Source of the DNA: Isochrysis galbana
Taxonomy: Eukaryota > Haptophyta > Isochrysidales > Isochrysidaceae
Length of the DNA stretch: 64,000 nt
Reading direction: 5' to 3'
NCBI GenBank assembly: GCA_018136815.1
Contig: CM030931.1
Coordinates: 1,901,398 to 1,965,397, forward strand
Shown here: positions 54,286 through 64,000 of the stretch, in pieces
Layout of the letters: the number at the start of each line of letters is the position of its first letter
How positions within the stretch are numbered: the first letter of the stretch is position 1
Notes under the pieces: model-generated
The model's database searches: none
What the model was told of the DNA's origin: nothing
Seen by the model: the letters and a program-made list of their open reading frames with translations, nothing else
Translations under genes and position numbers: made by a program

Positions 54286-56463
54286 ATGGGCGAGTCTGCC
54301 GCCACCCAGTTCGCGCCGCGCTTCCAGCAGCTGCGCGGCGCGCTTGAGGCCGAGCTGCGGTGCAAGTCGAACGAGGATCTCGCCGCTACCTGTGCTACCC
54401 TCACACCCCGCGCCGCCTCGCTCGCCGCCCTCGCGCAGAGCCTGCTCTCAGGCGCACCGTACCGCCTCCTCCGCGACGCCCTCAGCCTCACTGCAATTGC
54501 ACTGCACTCACGCGGGGCGACAGCCGGCTCCGGGTCGGCAGAGCTGCTTCGGGCTGCACCGCGCCTTTGGAGGGACGGGCTAAGCTGCCCCAACAGGGAG
54601 GTGCGCGTGCTCGTTCTCTCTCTGCTGACTGAGCTCAGCCCGCTCTGGGTCTCTGGTTCAAGCGGGCTCAGCGAGGACGAGCTCCAGACGCTAGCCGAAG
54701 GTGAGAGCCGCCACGTGGGTGCCGAGGAGCGTCACGACGGAACGCATCGCACGTGGATCACTCCTCTTGCATGAGCCTCAGTCGAACTCTGGCCGTGACC
54801 GTCTTGCCCTTGCCCAATTTCCCGCACAGTGTTGGTTCCCCGGCTCATCGATATCATGTCCGAGCGCTCCTTTGTCCCCAGCCCAGCATCGTGTGCACAG
54901 ATGTTGAAGGCCTTCTGCAAAGGGCGTGGAGTTGCCGTCTGCAAACATCACAGACTCCCGCGCCTCCTCTTATCTCTGCCGGCACGATGTCGCCTCGGTG
55001 ACGCAGGCGCAACGATCACAGAGCTGTTGCTCCGACTAGGTGTTGTGGGCAGCCCGTCGGCACTTGGGTCGGTGTTGGGCGCTGGACTCGGGCTGGACGC
55101 GACCACTCTATCATTAGGATTCTGCGAGCTTGAGAGCGATGCGGGTGATACCTTGGATGACGAGTCAGCCATGAGCTCGGGTTCGCGCTTTTCAGACTCA
55201 GCGATGGTTTGGATTACGGACAAGGGAACCTTTGTTCTACGAATGCACGCCATCATCCTACGTATGCGTGCACCGCGGTGGGCAGAACTCTTGCATGACC
55301 ATCATCATCGATCAAAATCGAGAGTCGGCACGGGGCACATCAACCAGGGTCTAAACGGTGGCGAGGATAAGCGTGACAGCGAGAGCGGGAGGCTGGGCGT
55401 GTGTGCAGGTGATAATAGGGTCCCAGCTAAACCGACGGGTGGCATGTATGTGTGGTACGTGAACCCGGAGGAATCATCTCGCGTATCCATCGAGGCGTGT
55501 CGATGTCTCTACCGCCTTGCCGTCTGTGGCTGTGCCTCCATTCCGGCAACCCTGAGTCCTCGTGCACTCGTCGACACAGCCCGTGCACTAGACTGCCGCA
55601 GTTTGTTGACCGAACCCCCTTACGACGCATTCGACCGCCTGAGTCTCAGTCTAAGTCTCTCTCAGGCGGCGGATGCAGATGTGCACTGGTCGACGGACCC
55701 GGGCTCTGCTCCCCTGAGCGACATTACGTTCGTCTTGCCCGATGGTCGTGTGCATGGACACCGCGCTCTGCTTGCTGCGCGCTCCGATTATTTTCGACGC
55801 ATGTTCCTCTGGGAAGAAAGCCATGGGAGCGACTCCCAGTTTGAGTACCAGACTGTGGGCGATATTACTGACAGTTCGAGCACTTGCCTGGATGGTTTGA
55901 TTGGCTCAACTCCTCCGCTTTGTAAGGAGCTGACTCCCCCTCCCAAGAGTCGAACAGTGCGCATCGGAAGCGGCTCCTGCGCTAGCTTTCGCGTCTTGCT
56001 TCGGTACATCTACTCGGGTAGCGTGGTTCCAACCACCGATGTATCAACGACAGTGCTCCGCTCGGATGGGTCTTCAAATCTAGCTAAATCTTCATCTTAT
56101 GCCACATCGCTCCCTGAGTTGACTGCTAGACAGTGCGTCGAACTGAGTTCGTTTGGTCGGCGATACATGCTCGATGAACTCGTTCGAGAAGCCGGGCAGA
56201 TGTTGCGAGAAACGATGACGGCGAGCGAAGTTGTTCCTGCACTCTTGCTGTGCCAGATGGAAGGCGCCGATGACGATGCACAAATTGTATTCGAATGGGC
56301 TGTGGAACATTACGATGCTGTAATCTTTGAGCTGCAACGTGGGGTCAGCGCAAATCGGCTCGGGGGCCACATGCCGCAGACGTCGGCGCTTTGTGAGAGC
56401 GATTTGCAGGCGCTCATCGACCAGCTGCGTGCGGGTATGCTCCGCAGTCGGTATGGTTTGTGA
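54286..56463 (+). CDS. BTB/POZ-domain protein (two exons)
   Basis: Exons 54286-54700 and 54830-56463 joined over a 129-bp intron (GAAG|gtgaga...cgcacag|T) give 682 residues. The N-terminal 250 are helical and repeat-like (LTPRAASLAALAQSLL, REVRVLVLSLLTELSPLW), possibly armadillo/HEAT type. An acidic linker follows. The BTB domain lies near 440-600: LSDITFVLPDGRVHGHRALL followed by ARSDYFRRMF, then FRVLLRYIYSG after an insert of about 80 residues. A BACK-like helical end follows (ELTARQCVELSSFGRRYMLD). BTB proteins of this build are often Cullin-3 adaptors. Partner unknown. An additional in-frame intron around 55290-55440, where composition drops, cannot be excluded. Confidence 0.82.
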
Positions 56464-56619
56464 GGAAGAGAGGCGCGAGCCATGGATTCCACCCTCAGCA
56501 TGACAGACCGTCGGTGTAGCTCTTGATGTATCACGATGCGCAGCGTTCTGCCCCCCACTAGCAAGGCGGCAGATGCCCCCCCCCCCTCCCTCTGAAGATG
56601 AAAAATACCGCCGACCTCT

Positions 56620-57082
56620 TTTTCAGTGGTACCGCTACTAATGTGGTATTTCGATTTGACTCATCCTAATCCACCTCTCCCGGAGGGGGGGGGGGGTATC
56701 TTTTCTCTTTTCCCCCACGCGAGGCAACCACTGGACCGAGCTCGCGCTCGATCGATAAGCACCGCTAGCGGGGCGCGCCGCCACACACCTCGCCAAAGCC
56801 AAAGACCGCCGGGCCCCCTAAAGGCCCCCGTATGCCTGGCGACCAGGGATGGGGGGGAGTCAGCTCGAGGGCAAGCCCAGCGCGGACGTGGGAGTGCAGC
56901 TCGCGGCCCGAGCTTACTAGAGTTCTGGGCCAGATTGATGAGTGCCCATCCCCTGCAAGAAGGCAAGGGCTGAGGTTGGTTGTACGGGTACGGGCCGCCA
57001 CCCCGGGGGGTGTCCGCGATGGAGTGAGGGGGGCGCAAGGGGGCGCGAGGCCCCCGTTGCTCCCCACTTATAAAAGTAGGTT
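56620..57082 (-). mobile_element. Retroposon of R4 type, 3' part missing or diverged
   Basis: Minus strand starts AACCTACTTTTATAAGTGGG at 57082, then CAACGGGGGCCTCGCGCCCC, ATCGCGGACACCCCCCGGGG and CAACCTCAGCCCTTGCC...GCAGGGG, parallel to R4 (36104-35960). Similarity fades near 56800. No duplication identified. R3 inserted just to the right. Confidence 0.65.
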
Positions 57083-57118
57083 AGGACGAATTGCATAACA
57101 TAGAGGAACCAGCTAATT

Positions 57119-57869
57119 AAATTAAACCTTTTAATAGTCTCACCGCACACGCGGCCGTGGACCCTCTACTTTCTACTCACGTAGGAAAACTTTCTACACC
57201 CCCACTCCCCCGGCCCTTCTCCCCCCGCCATAAGGCGACTCCCCCCGTGCACTACTAGGGGATAGGGGTGAAGGGCTTAGATATGGTCCGGTGGCCCGCG
57301 CCTCCCCCCGGTGATCATTCCCCCCCTTCCTCCTGTGTCTCCGAGTGGGCGGCGGTCTCAGCCCCGACTTATCCTGTAAACAGGTGCGGGACTTACCTAT
57401 TTTCCGGTGAGCGGAGCTCTCGCTCCGCCCACCCCCTTCTCCGCGCTCTCTCTCCCCTCTCCTGCAGGCACGCGCGATGGCGCGCCTGCGGCAGGCCTGC
57501 AGCTGCTCCTGGCGACCCCTGGAGGCTCCTGGAGGCCAGCTCAGGGGGCAGAGGAGGCTGGGGCTGGGCCCTGGCCTCCCCTGCCTCTCCCTCGCTGGCG
57601 CTCCTGAGCCTCTGGGGCCCCCAATCTGCACCTGTCTGCCTGTCGACCAGGGGGGAGGGGGGGTTGGAGCGATGGGCTGGTCACGAGGGGCCAGGATGGG
57701 CGAATGGGGCGAGCCTGTGGGGAAGGGAGTGGGTCAGTAGGGCAGTGGCCTCCTGGCAAGCCATCAAGCGTGCCAGGAGGATGGGTGGTTCCTCCCCCAT
57801 GGCAGGGGAGGAGTGGAGAGAGGGGGGGGCTCGTGCCCCTCCATGGGTCAACCAAGTATAAACTTAGTT
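57119..57869 (-). mobile_element. Non-autonomous retroposon R3, full copy with 16-bp duplication
   Basis: Flanked by gaggaaccagctaatt at 57103-57118 and 57870-57885. Minus strand: AACTAAGTTTATACTTGGTT at its right end, stem CTCCTGGCA...TGCCAGGAG (57745-57780), common core (57475-57610), GTAGTGCACGGGGGGA (57240) and the tail GCGGTGAGACTATTAAAAGG TTTAATTT. Nearly the same as R1 and R2. To its right, 57881-57975 is the 5' part of yet another copy (TAATTTCATACTTGGTTCTC then CCATGGG). Confidence 0.88.
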
Positions 57870-58139
57870 GAGGAACCAGCTAATTTCATACTTGGTTCTC
57901 CCATGGGTGGATGGGGTGGCACGAGCCCCCCCCCCTCCCTCCACTCCTCTCCTGCTGTGGGAGAGGAACCACCTATTCTCTAGGCCTAGGCCAGGATATC
58001 CCGGATATCTATTTGGATATTTGGGCAGCTTTGCCGGAAATGGATATCTTTTGGATATGGCTGGGATATTTGGGCGTGTGTTGACGCGGTGGCGCCAAAA
58101 AAAAAACCTATTGTCCGTCTTCGGAGAGCAAGCTGCGAG

Positions 58140-58682
58140 CAGCGAGGTGGAGGGGGGTGACGAGGGCGCTCTGCCGCCGAAATGCCACAAGGTGGGCTTG
58201 CACTGCTTGCCCCTGCCCGCGTCGCCCTACCATTGCACAATCACCCTCATGCCGCTCGTGGCTCGCGGCTCGCCGTTTGGGGCAGCTGCATAGCTGCATC
58301 ATCCGTCATCATGCGCTCGCGTGTGCGACGCGGCGTGTGAGTCACACAGCCCAGCTTGCTGCGCGCATTCAACCCTGCATTCGGGCATGGCAAAGTCGAC
58401 GCATTGTGGGTGCAACGGCTTGCAAGCTTGCCATGCTTTGCTCATATTCAAGGAATCGCCGATCTATTGAGGAGAGAGCTCCCCGACTATTTGATTGCAT
58501 GCCAAGGAACACAAGTTGAAGTTGACCATCGGGACATGAAGGCATTCAGCAGGGAGGTGCTACAATGGTGGGCTTCAAATAACTCGAAATTTCCGACATG
58601 GTCTCTCGCGGCGAGGATCGCCTTTTGTCTCAGCCCAAATTCTGCATGTTGTGAACGGGTGTTTTCATTGTTACAGTGTATG
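58140..58682 (+). pseudogene. hAT-like transposase C-terminus, truncated
   Basis: The frame from 58356 reads LLRRELPDYLIAC..QVEVDHRDMKAFSREVLQWWASNN, then FPTWSLAARIAFCLSPNSAC and CERVFSLL. The order WW-x-P-x-L-A-x-x-L-x-x-P-x-S-x-x-x-E-R-x-F-S is the hAT C-terminal dimerisation domain. The frame is cut at 58682 by element P4, which adds unrelated residues. Upstream sequence to 58140 is probably the same gene with frameshifts. Decayed copy. Confidence 0.7.
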
Positions 58683-58840
58683 TGTTACCCCCCAGGAGCC
58701 AACGCCCCCCAGGAGCTATCGGGGGCCCCCGATAGCTATCGGGGGGAAATTTTCTCCCGATCGCCAACAGCCCCCCCGAGAGCTACCGGGGGACCGAGAA
58801 AATCCCCCGAGAGCTATCGGGGGATAGCTCCTGGGGGCCT
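58683..58840. mobile_element. Element P4, one arm only
   Basis: TGTTACCCCCCAGGAGCC followed by the 145-bp palindrome-rich arm seen in P1 and P2, ending GGGGGATAGCTCCTGGGGG. No second arm. It separates a hAT C-terminus (left) from a LINE ORF1 (right, other strand), so it either inserted at or recombined between the two. Confidence 0.75.
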
Positions 58841-58845
58841 TGGAC

Positions 58846-59928
58846 ACGAAAGTGCCCGCACCTCCCTCGAGCTTCATTCGCTCGCGGTTGCCCTTTAGGA
58901 ATGTTAGTCCCTCCTTTTCGACCGCCTTGATTAGCGCTTAGCGCGCCTAGATTGAGTTGCTTAGCTTGAGCGAGACCATCAGCTTCGACGACCAGGTGTG
59001 CTGCCACGTCCTGGAGAGCGTTGTAGAGTGACTTTCGCGAGGTGGCGCCTCGCTTGTTGATCTTCTCCTCAATCGATACGATTTTGATTCGTACGGTGAT
59101 GTCGGTCTGATTCACGCGAAGGGTGGTGAGTTCGCCATACCTTTCTTGAAATTGTTGTGCGCAATCTTCATTGACGGCTACGTGCCAGGGGCCTGCGATG
59201 GACCGTGCCCAGAAGTCTGGCTTTGGATCAACTCCCTCTAGCTCGAGGAGCAGTTCAACTATCGCGGCGTAGGCGTAGACCGTCGTGTCCAGAAAGGTGT
59301 AGTCCCCCTCTTGGTGGAAGGAGAGGTCGAAATTTGCGTCTGTGTCTACGCCTTCTTGTTCTTCATCTGACGCTGGCTCCTGCGTCAGGGGAGTGCGGGT
59401 CGGCCGTGAGTATGAGTTTGGTGCTTGGTGGTGAGCTGGTTGTTGGTGGTCGGTTCCCAGTCCCCCTCTCAGAGGGGCCCTGGTCGTGTTGAGTTGGGGC
59501 TCCTGTTGTGACATTCTTCTGTTGTAGTACGTATGCAGGGTGTCGTGATGTTTGTGCCCATAAGGGCCACCCGGTCTCGGGTCGCGCCGCCGGTGCGGCG
59601 CGACCGTCACCAGGGTGGGAGGAGCCTCTGCCATGAGGCATGCCCAGTGGTTGCTTCGTGCGTCTCGTCTGTTGTGTCTGTCTTGCTGTCTGCAGTCTGC
59701 TGTCCCCCATGGGGGGGACCAGCATGGCTGCTGAGGGTGGTGTGGCCGGGGCCACGGGCCGTGTGGCGCGACGCGAGTCGCACGCACCTGCTCGGCCTTC
59801 GCGGGTGGACGCGGTCGCTTCGCCAGCGACTGCTCCATGGGTACTGGGGGGGCGCCCTCGGCGGGGGGCCCGAAAGAGAGGGGAGTCGCGCCGGCGCGCT
59901 CCATGGCGACCAAGTATAAACTTAGTTG
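58846..59928 (-). mobile_element. LINE 5' end with ORF1 (Gag-like) coding region
   Basis: 5' hairpin AACTAAGTTTATACTTGGTC at 59927-59908, then GCC and ATG at 59904. ORF1 runs about 350 codons: MERAGATPLSFGPPAEGAPP, a Pro/Arg-rich basic part, then from MSQQEPQLNTTRAPLRGG a more ordered C-terminal half (DANFDLSFHQEGDYTFLDTT, VYAYAAIVELLLELEGVDP, RIKIVSIEEKINKRGATSRK). I interpret it as the nucleic-acid-binding ORF1 protein of a LINE, by position and basic composition; no zinc knuckle is seen before the break. It is cut at about 58846 by P4, whose sequence fuses in frame. ORF2 is absent here. Confidence 0.65.
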
Positions 59929-60109
59929 AATACAGTTTTTATAGAATAGAGGAACCAAAACCGTGAGTGAGGCTAGACAATCCAAAGGGATTTTGGTGTG
60001 TGGATATTTCTGCCGCAAGCATTTGAAGTGCAAAACAAGCATGGGCATAGAGGGAAGAGGGTAGCGGAAGCACATATCCAAGACTCGATTGATAGAGGTA
60101 GGAGGTATA

Positions 60110-61560
60110 CTATGACGCCGTGCCACTGCCGCCTCCACCTGCCGTTTCACTCGGTGAGTGATTTATTTGTCGCTCATCTTGAGGCCTCGACGAATGTGGG
60201 TAGACCCCGCCCCCAACCTCGCCTTCGGATCTCATGTGTGAAATGCTCTTGCCGGATGTTGCAGACTCTTCTCTCGTAGAAAGGCCAACTGCAGCATTGT
60301 CGCTGTCATGTCCAACATTGCAGTCGACTTCAGCTTCAGGTTGAGGCGGTCGCGCGATCTCCGTGGATAGTCCTCCGATGCTCATGGTGTCAAAAGGCAT
60401 ATCTGCTAGATCTGAGCTAGCCGATTCCTTCACCGGCTTTGGCGAGCTACTTTCTTGTGGTACATGGGATGCCTGCTCATCCGATGCGGCGCCTGCACCT
60501 TGCCTATCCTCTCTCGCATATGTCGCATCTGTCTCTTCTCCCTCAGCCTGAAGAGTATTTCCTGGGACGATCCCACCTGAAAGCTGTGACACAAGCTTGG
60601 ATGATTCCGGCTCATCCGCGGAATACCCAACAGGATCAGCCATAGATTCCTCCATATGTGATGCGTTGTGTGTATGAGCCTCCGCATCTCCCAAGACATT
60701 GCTGGCCTCGTCCGATGTGCCAACTGCAAGTCCACTGGGAGCCTCATGCTCATGCGCAGGGTTTGTCACATCGCCAACGCCTGGGTCATCAGAAGAACCG
60801 GTCATAGTTGCCCCATGAGATTGTGTGCTGTTGAACGCATCAACATGCATTGGTGGGGGAGGATGAGCTGGCCAAGCTCCTGGTGCATGTACTTGATGTA
60901 TATTCATGTCCGACAAGAACGCGGGTATAGGCGACGAGTTGACAGGAAGGTGAGAGACTTCGAATCGTGCTGCACCGTCTGCAAACCCGCCATTCAACTC
61001 CGATGTGGCAGGAGATAATCTGCCTTGTACGTCAATACCTTTGTCAGTAGAGGGCTTGCAGCAACTTTGGGTCCCCAAGATGGTCTCATGCATCCATTGT
61101 ATCTGGTCCTGCAGCTTTCCTATCCTCTGCTCTATATGGAGAAGCCGCTCCTCATACCTGCAACCAGGGATTGGTGTGGACAGCTTAGCAGGGAAGGCTC
61201 AAGATGTTTCCTTGCATCCTCTTGATCGGAAATGTTTGCAAGCGGCGATATCTCGCATTCGGCACACTGATGCGTACGGCAGACTTACTCTCTGCGTGTG
61301 ACATACTCCTCGGACGGATTGCGCAAGGATCGTCGGCAGGGTCTCTCTATCGCAGGGCCCAGTGATCTCGATGGGTGGTCGCTGTCCCAGTCTGCCACTC
61401 GCTCCTGCAGAATTCTCGCGACGTTGGCCACACGTGGTCGGATGAGTTCCTTCGAATCAAGCTTGCCGTACTTTTCCTGCAGCCGGCGCTTCTCCGCCTC
61501 GTCCAGTGGGGCGACGCTCATCTTCCGCCGAGGAGGCGGGCTGAGCTCCATGACGACCAT
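60110..61560 (-). CDS. Coiled-coil/disordered protein, family unknown (two exons)
   Basis: Exons complement(61289-61560) and complement(60110-61157), intron 131 bp (AGA|gtaagt...ttgcag|G), give 439 residues and join two helical pieces in frame: EEYVTRRE with YEERLLHIEQRIGKLQDQIQ. The N-terminal 90 residues (DEAEKRRLQEKYGKLDSKEL, VANVARILQERVADWD) are helical; after residue 125 the chain is acidic, Ser/Glu/Pro-rich and disordered. No known domain recognised. The start is uncertain, since the open frame extends to 61656 through a GTA-repeat-derived poly-Val stretch. It may be a structural or scaffold protein. Confidence 0.6.
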
Positions 61561-61619
61561 TGCCCCAGAACAGTTCGCTCGGATGTAACTGAACCACTCG
61601 TTCACAGGAATACAAGGAG

Positions 61620-61954
61620 AAGGAGCTTCTCGTACTACTACTACAACTCTAGGCAAGCAAAAGTACTACTCTACTCTATAGTAGTAGTAGTGTAGTAGTA
61701 GTCTAGCTCTAGCTCTAGCTGCTAGCTAGAGTACACAGTCCAACAAAAGGGCTGCCCAGACTCCGCCCTCCGAACCAGGCCCAAGGTAGTGCACTTGGGC
61801 CGAAGCTTTGGGACCGAAATCAAAGGTCGTCAAAGGAAAAGGAACGAAAGGGAAAGGGAAAGGCTTGGAAAGGGAAAGGGGGATGGGAAAGAGAAAGAGG
61901 GGGAGCGAGCGAAGGGAGTAATGAGTGATGGTAATGAAGGGTGAAGGGCGATGT
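61620..61954. repeat. TAG/GCTCTA simple repeats, then LINE 3'UTR-like sequence
   Basis: 61620-61735 is made of GTAGTAGTA and TAGCTC repeats. 61775-61950 resembles the 3' region of LINE L1 and R5: CAAGGTAGTGCACTTGGGCC, then AAAGGAAAAGGAACGAAAGG and GGTAATGAAGGGTGAAGGGC. Its tail has been replaced by the insertion site of R6. Confidence 0.55.
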
Positions 61955-61970
61955 GAGATGTGAATAGATA

Positions 61971-62859
61971 AAATAAAATAAAATAATTAATGTTATATCC
62001 TAGCCAACCCCACTAGCTAATTGGACACAACTTTTCCGTCCCGGAATCCCGCCATGCCTGACGAGCCAGGTGTCCGAGTGCTACCGGGGGGAGGGGGCGG
62101 GGCCCCCTCCCCCCGATATTCGTCCTCCCCCCAGTGCACGCACCGACCCCGCGCACCCCAGCGCGTCCTCTCCTCGAGTCCACGCTGGGGGAAAACCCCT
62201 TTCGGGTAAAAACAACGCAGGAGGGGGGGGCACTCATGAATAGGAGCCCAGAAACGCCAATCTCTCCTCGCAAGAGCGAGTGGCCGCGGCGAGCCGCGGC
62301 CCTTCCCTCCTGGTTCTGGCGCCCCCGTCTTCTCTTACCCAAACGGGGCGAGAAGACACGTAAACACCGGAGGGGAGAGCTGCCACTCCCCCCTCCCCTC
62401 CCTCTTCCCTTTTCCTCCTCTCTTCCCTGCGGCGGGGGCCCATGGCGCGCGCCTGCGGCCCCTCTTCAGGTCCCCAGGAGGCCAGCAGGGGCCTGGGAGC
62501 GCAGCTCAGGGGGCAGGTGAGGCTGGGGCATGGCCCTGGCCCCTCCTGCCTCTCCATCGCTGGCTCTCGAGCCCCTGCCAGTCGACTGGAGCTGGCTGGG
62601 GGGTCCTGATCAGGGGGGCCCAGGGCCCAGGGGGAGGAGGGGCTGGTCAGAGGGATGGGCTGGCCACGACAGGCCAGGGCGGGCGAATCAGGCGTGCCTG
62701 TGGGGAGAGGGATGGGTCAGCATGGCAGTGTGCTCCTGGCAAGCCATCAGGCATGCCAGGAGAGTGGGTGGTTCCTCCCCCATGGCGGGGGAGGAGTGGA
62801 GAGAGGGGGGGGCTCGTGCCCCGCCATGGGCCATGGGTGAACCAAGTATAAACTTAGTT
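61971..62859 (-). mobile_element. Non-autonomous retroposon R6 with 16-bp duplication and tail c
   Basis: Flanked by gagatgtgaatagata at 61955-61970 and 62860-62875. Minus strand: AACTAAGTTTATACTTGGTT, CACCCATGG, stem CTCCTGGCA...TGCCAGGAG (62730-62762), core (62440-62570), then a different 3' end: CACTCGGACACCTGGCTCGT, TTAGCTAGTGGGGTTGGCTA, TATAACATTA and ATTTTATTTT. So the R1-R3 5' half and core are joined to a tail that also occurs at 19605 and 63205. Confidence 0.88.
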
Positions 62860-62909
62860 GAGATGTGAATAGATAGGTAATGGATATTGAGTCTCAATAT
62901 GACACTGTG

Positions 62910-63120
62910 GACTAATCTTGTGATTGGTCGCCATGGAGGCATGGAAGGGGGCCTCGCGCCCCCCCCCCCCCCACTCTCTCGTCGACTCCCCTTATGGCTC
63001 ATGGGGGGCGAGAACCATCCACCATCCCCCCATGGGAGTCGAGAGAGCTGGAAAGGAACGAAGGGCGAAGGGGGGAAGGTGAAGGTGAAGGAAGAGGAGG
63101 AGTGAAGGGAATAGGGGCGG
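62910..63120 (+). mobile_element. Retroposon or LINE 5' end with variant hairpin
   Basis: Starts GACTAATCTTGTGATTGGTC (8-bp stem GACTAATC/GATTGGTC, loop TTGT), then GCCATGGAGGCATGG and GGGCCTCGCGCCCCCC. Same layout as the other 5' ends with a third stem sequence. Its 3' limit is unclear. Confidence 0.6.
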
Positions 63121-63189
63121 CGTCGGACAGAAGGCGTTAGAAGTCGAAGTCGGACGATGGTATCGTTCCGTCAATTAACAATTAAATAA

Positions 63190-63330
63190 ATTATAAATAA
63201 ATAAAATAATTAGTGTTATATCCTAGCCAACCCCACTAGCTAATCGGACACAACTTTTCCGTCCCGGAATCTCGCCATGCCTGACGAGCCAGGTGTCCGA
63301 GTGCTACCTGCCCCCTCCCCTCTGTATTTG
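63190..63330 (-). mobile_element. Retroposon 3'-tail module c, minus orientation
   Basis: Left end is A/T-rich (ATAAATAAATAAAATAATTA), then GTGTTATATCCTAGCC, CCACTAGCTAATCGGACACA and CCATGCCTGACGAGCCAGGT, near-identical to the left part of R6 (61985-62095). The 5' part is absent. Confidence 0.75.
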
Positions 63331-63474
63331 TCCTCCCCCCCGGCGCTAACGTGTCTTCTTGCTCCAGGAGCCAGGAGCCCTCTCGGGCCTTTCTAGCAAT
63401 AAAAAGGGCGGCGACGGACAGGGGACGGCGCGAGGGAAGCGCGCCGAGAACAGGAGCGCGCGGCGCCGAACACG

Positions 63475-63974
63475 ATGCTCTCGATGCTCGCACGACGAGG
63501 CGTACGGTGGCCGCACACTGTGCGAGGGATGTGCTCGGAGGCGTCGAATGAAGCAATTTTAAACTTTCTCAAGCTCGCGTCGCGCCCTAAGATGGGGCTT
63601 GCGAAAGCAAAGCAGAGCGCTGGTCAGCGAGCTATCGACCTATCCAAGCACGCCTCCAAGTTTCAGGGCATGACCTTGGAGGAGCTGCTACAGGTGCGAG
63701 AGCGTGAAAAATGACCCCATAGCTCCATACTAAGCCGATAAGGCTGCGCACTCTGAGTGGGACTGTACCATTAATGATGCTCCTGTACCTTTTCGTGCAT
63801 GTGCATCAGGTCAACGGTGCCAAGCTCAATGAACTCGGCCTGCCCTGTCAGGATAGGAAAAGACTCCTCAAGTTCACGCAGAAGGCACGGGAAGGTTGGC
63901 AGCACGATGGGAAGGAGCGACACGCTCAGGCGTGGAAAGGATGGAAGCCCCCAGAGCATGTTGCTGCACGCTGA
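63475..63974 (+). CDS. mS41-like mitochondrial small-subunit ribosomal protein (IGR motif)
   Basis: Exons 63475-63693 and 63810-63974 joined over a 116-bp intron (CAG|gtgcga...catcag|G, phase 0) give 127 residues. The N-terminus MLSMLARRGVRWPHTVRGM looks like a mitochondrial presequence. The join rebuilds the IGR/Fyv4 fold: AILNFLKLASRPKMGLAKAK, HASKFQGMTLEELLQ, then VNGAKLNELGLPCQDRKRLLKFTQKAREG. In the family the central IGR is replaced here by a degenerate RPKMG. mS41 binds the mitochondrial small ribosomal subunit. The rest of the window (63975-64000) is 3' flank. Confidence 0.75.
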
Positions 63975-64000
63975 GAGCAGATAGACCTAGAACAACGCCA

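Noticed and set aside
61985..62095. Tail module c as a tRNA-derived SINE head
   Set aside because: A TAGCTAGTGG stretch resembles a pol III A box, but no B box follows in the right orientation and spacing.

Overview
The window reads as nuclear DNA of a GC-rich, flagellated alga with a secondary plastid. A haptophyte is my best guess. Three genes point to motile cilia: CCDC40/FAP172, a kinesin-2 motor and an Sfi1-like centrin-binding protein. A PDZ/[2Fe-2S] protein starts with a signal-peptide-like leader, as plastid proteins of complex algae do. Introns are few and short (about 90-200 bp), mostly AG|gtgc-type, and one is best read as GC-AG, an intron class I recall as frequent in haptophytes. 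The lineage is inference. A 100-base assembly gap lies at 804-903.

Supported cellular genes, left to right: Sfi1-like protein (2112-6823, +); EF-hand/aquaporin fusion (9713-10870, -); PDZ-[2Fe-2S] protein (23557-24652, -); CCDC40 (25556-28189, +); ShKT/aldo-keto reductase (31811-33721, +); Ste20/MST-type kinase (36661-37953, +); small membrane protein (38966-39328, -); SAM-like protein (43500-44303, -); FKBP-CS protein (45721-47226, -); kinesin-2 motor (48291-50897, -); BTB/POZ protein (54286-56463, +); coiled-coil/disordered protein (60110-61560, -); mitoribosomal mS41-like protein (63475-63974, +). Splice sites were chosen by eye from frame continuity and domain continuity.

Most of the rest is transposon-derived. 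(1) LINE retrotransposons: an APE endonuclease fused to a LINE C-terminus (7.6-8.4 kb), RT-thumb/zinc-knuckle 3' halves (14.1-19.5 kb and 28.7-30.5 kb), and ORF1 5' ends (22.9, 45.5, 48.1 and 59.9 kb). (2) A modular family of 0.25-0.93 kb non-autonomous retroposons. Seven copies have 16-20 bp target-site duplications (R1 12279-13041, R2 29542-30287, R3 57119-57869, R4 35178-36104, R5 39480-40342, R6 61971-62859, R7 38395-38639). Their 5' ends carry a small hairpin that also begins the LINE ORF1 units. Its stem changes sequence between copies while pairing is kept. The copies combine a common GC-rich core with different 3' tails, one of which matches the tail of the neighbouring LINE. (3) DNA transposons: family P (TGTTACCCCCC ends, clusters of CCCCCGATAGCTATCGGGGG palindromes), family H (TAGGGCGGTC ends, 7-bp duplication), a 0.6-kb inverted-repeat element around an 86-bp near-perfect palindrome, and three scattered pieces of hAT-like transposase. 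At 14.1-19.5 kb an H element sits inside a P element that sits inside a LINE. (4) Large GA, GT and GGGA microsatellites.

The strongest candidates for something undescribed are the retroposon superfamily with its covarying 5' hairpin and exchangeable 3' tails, and the palindrome-armed P family.
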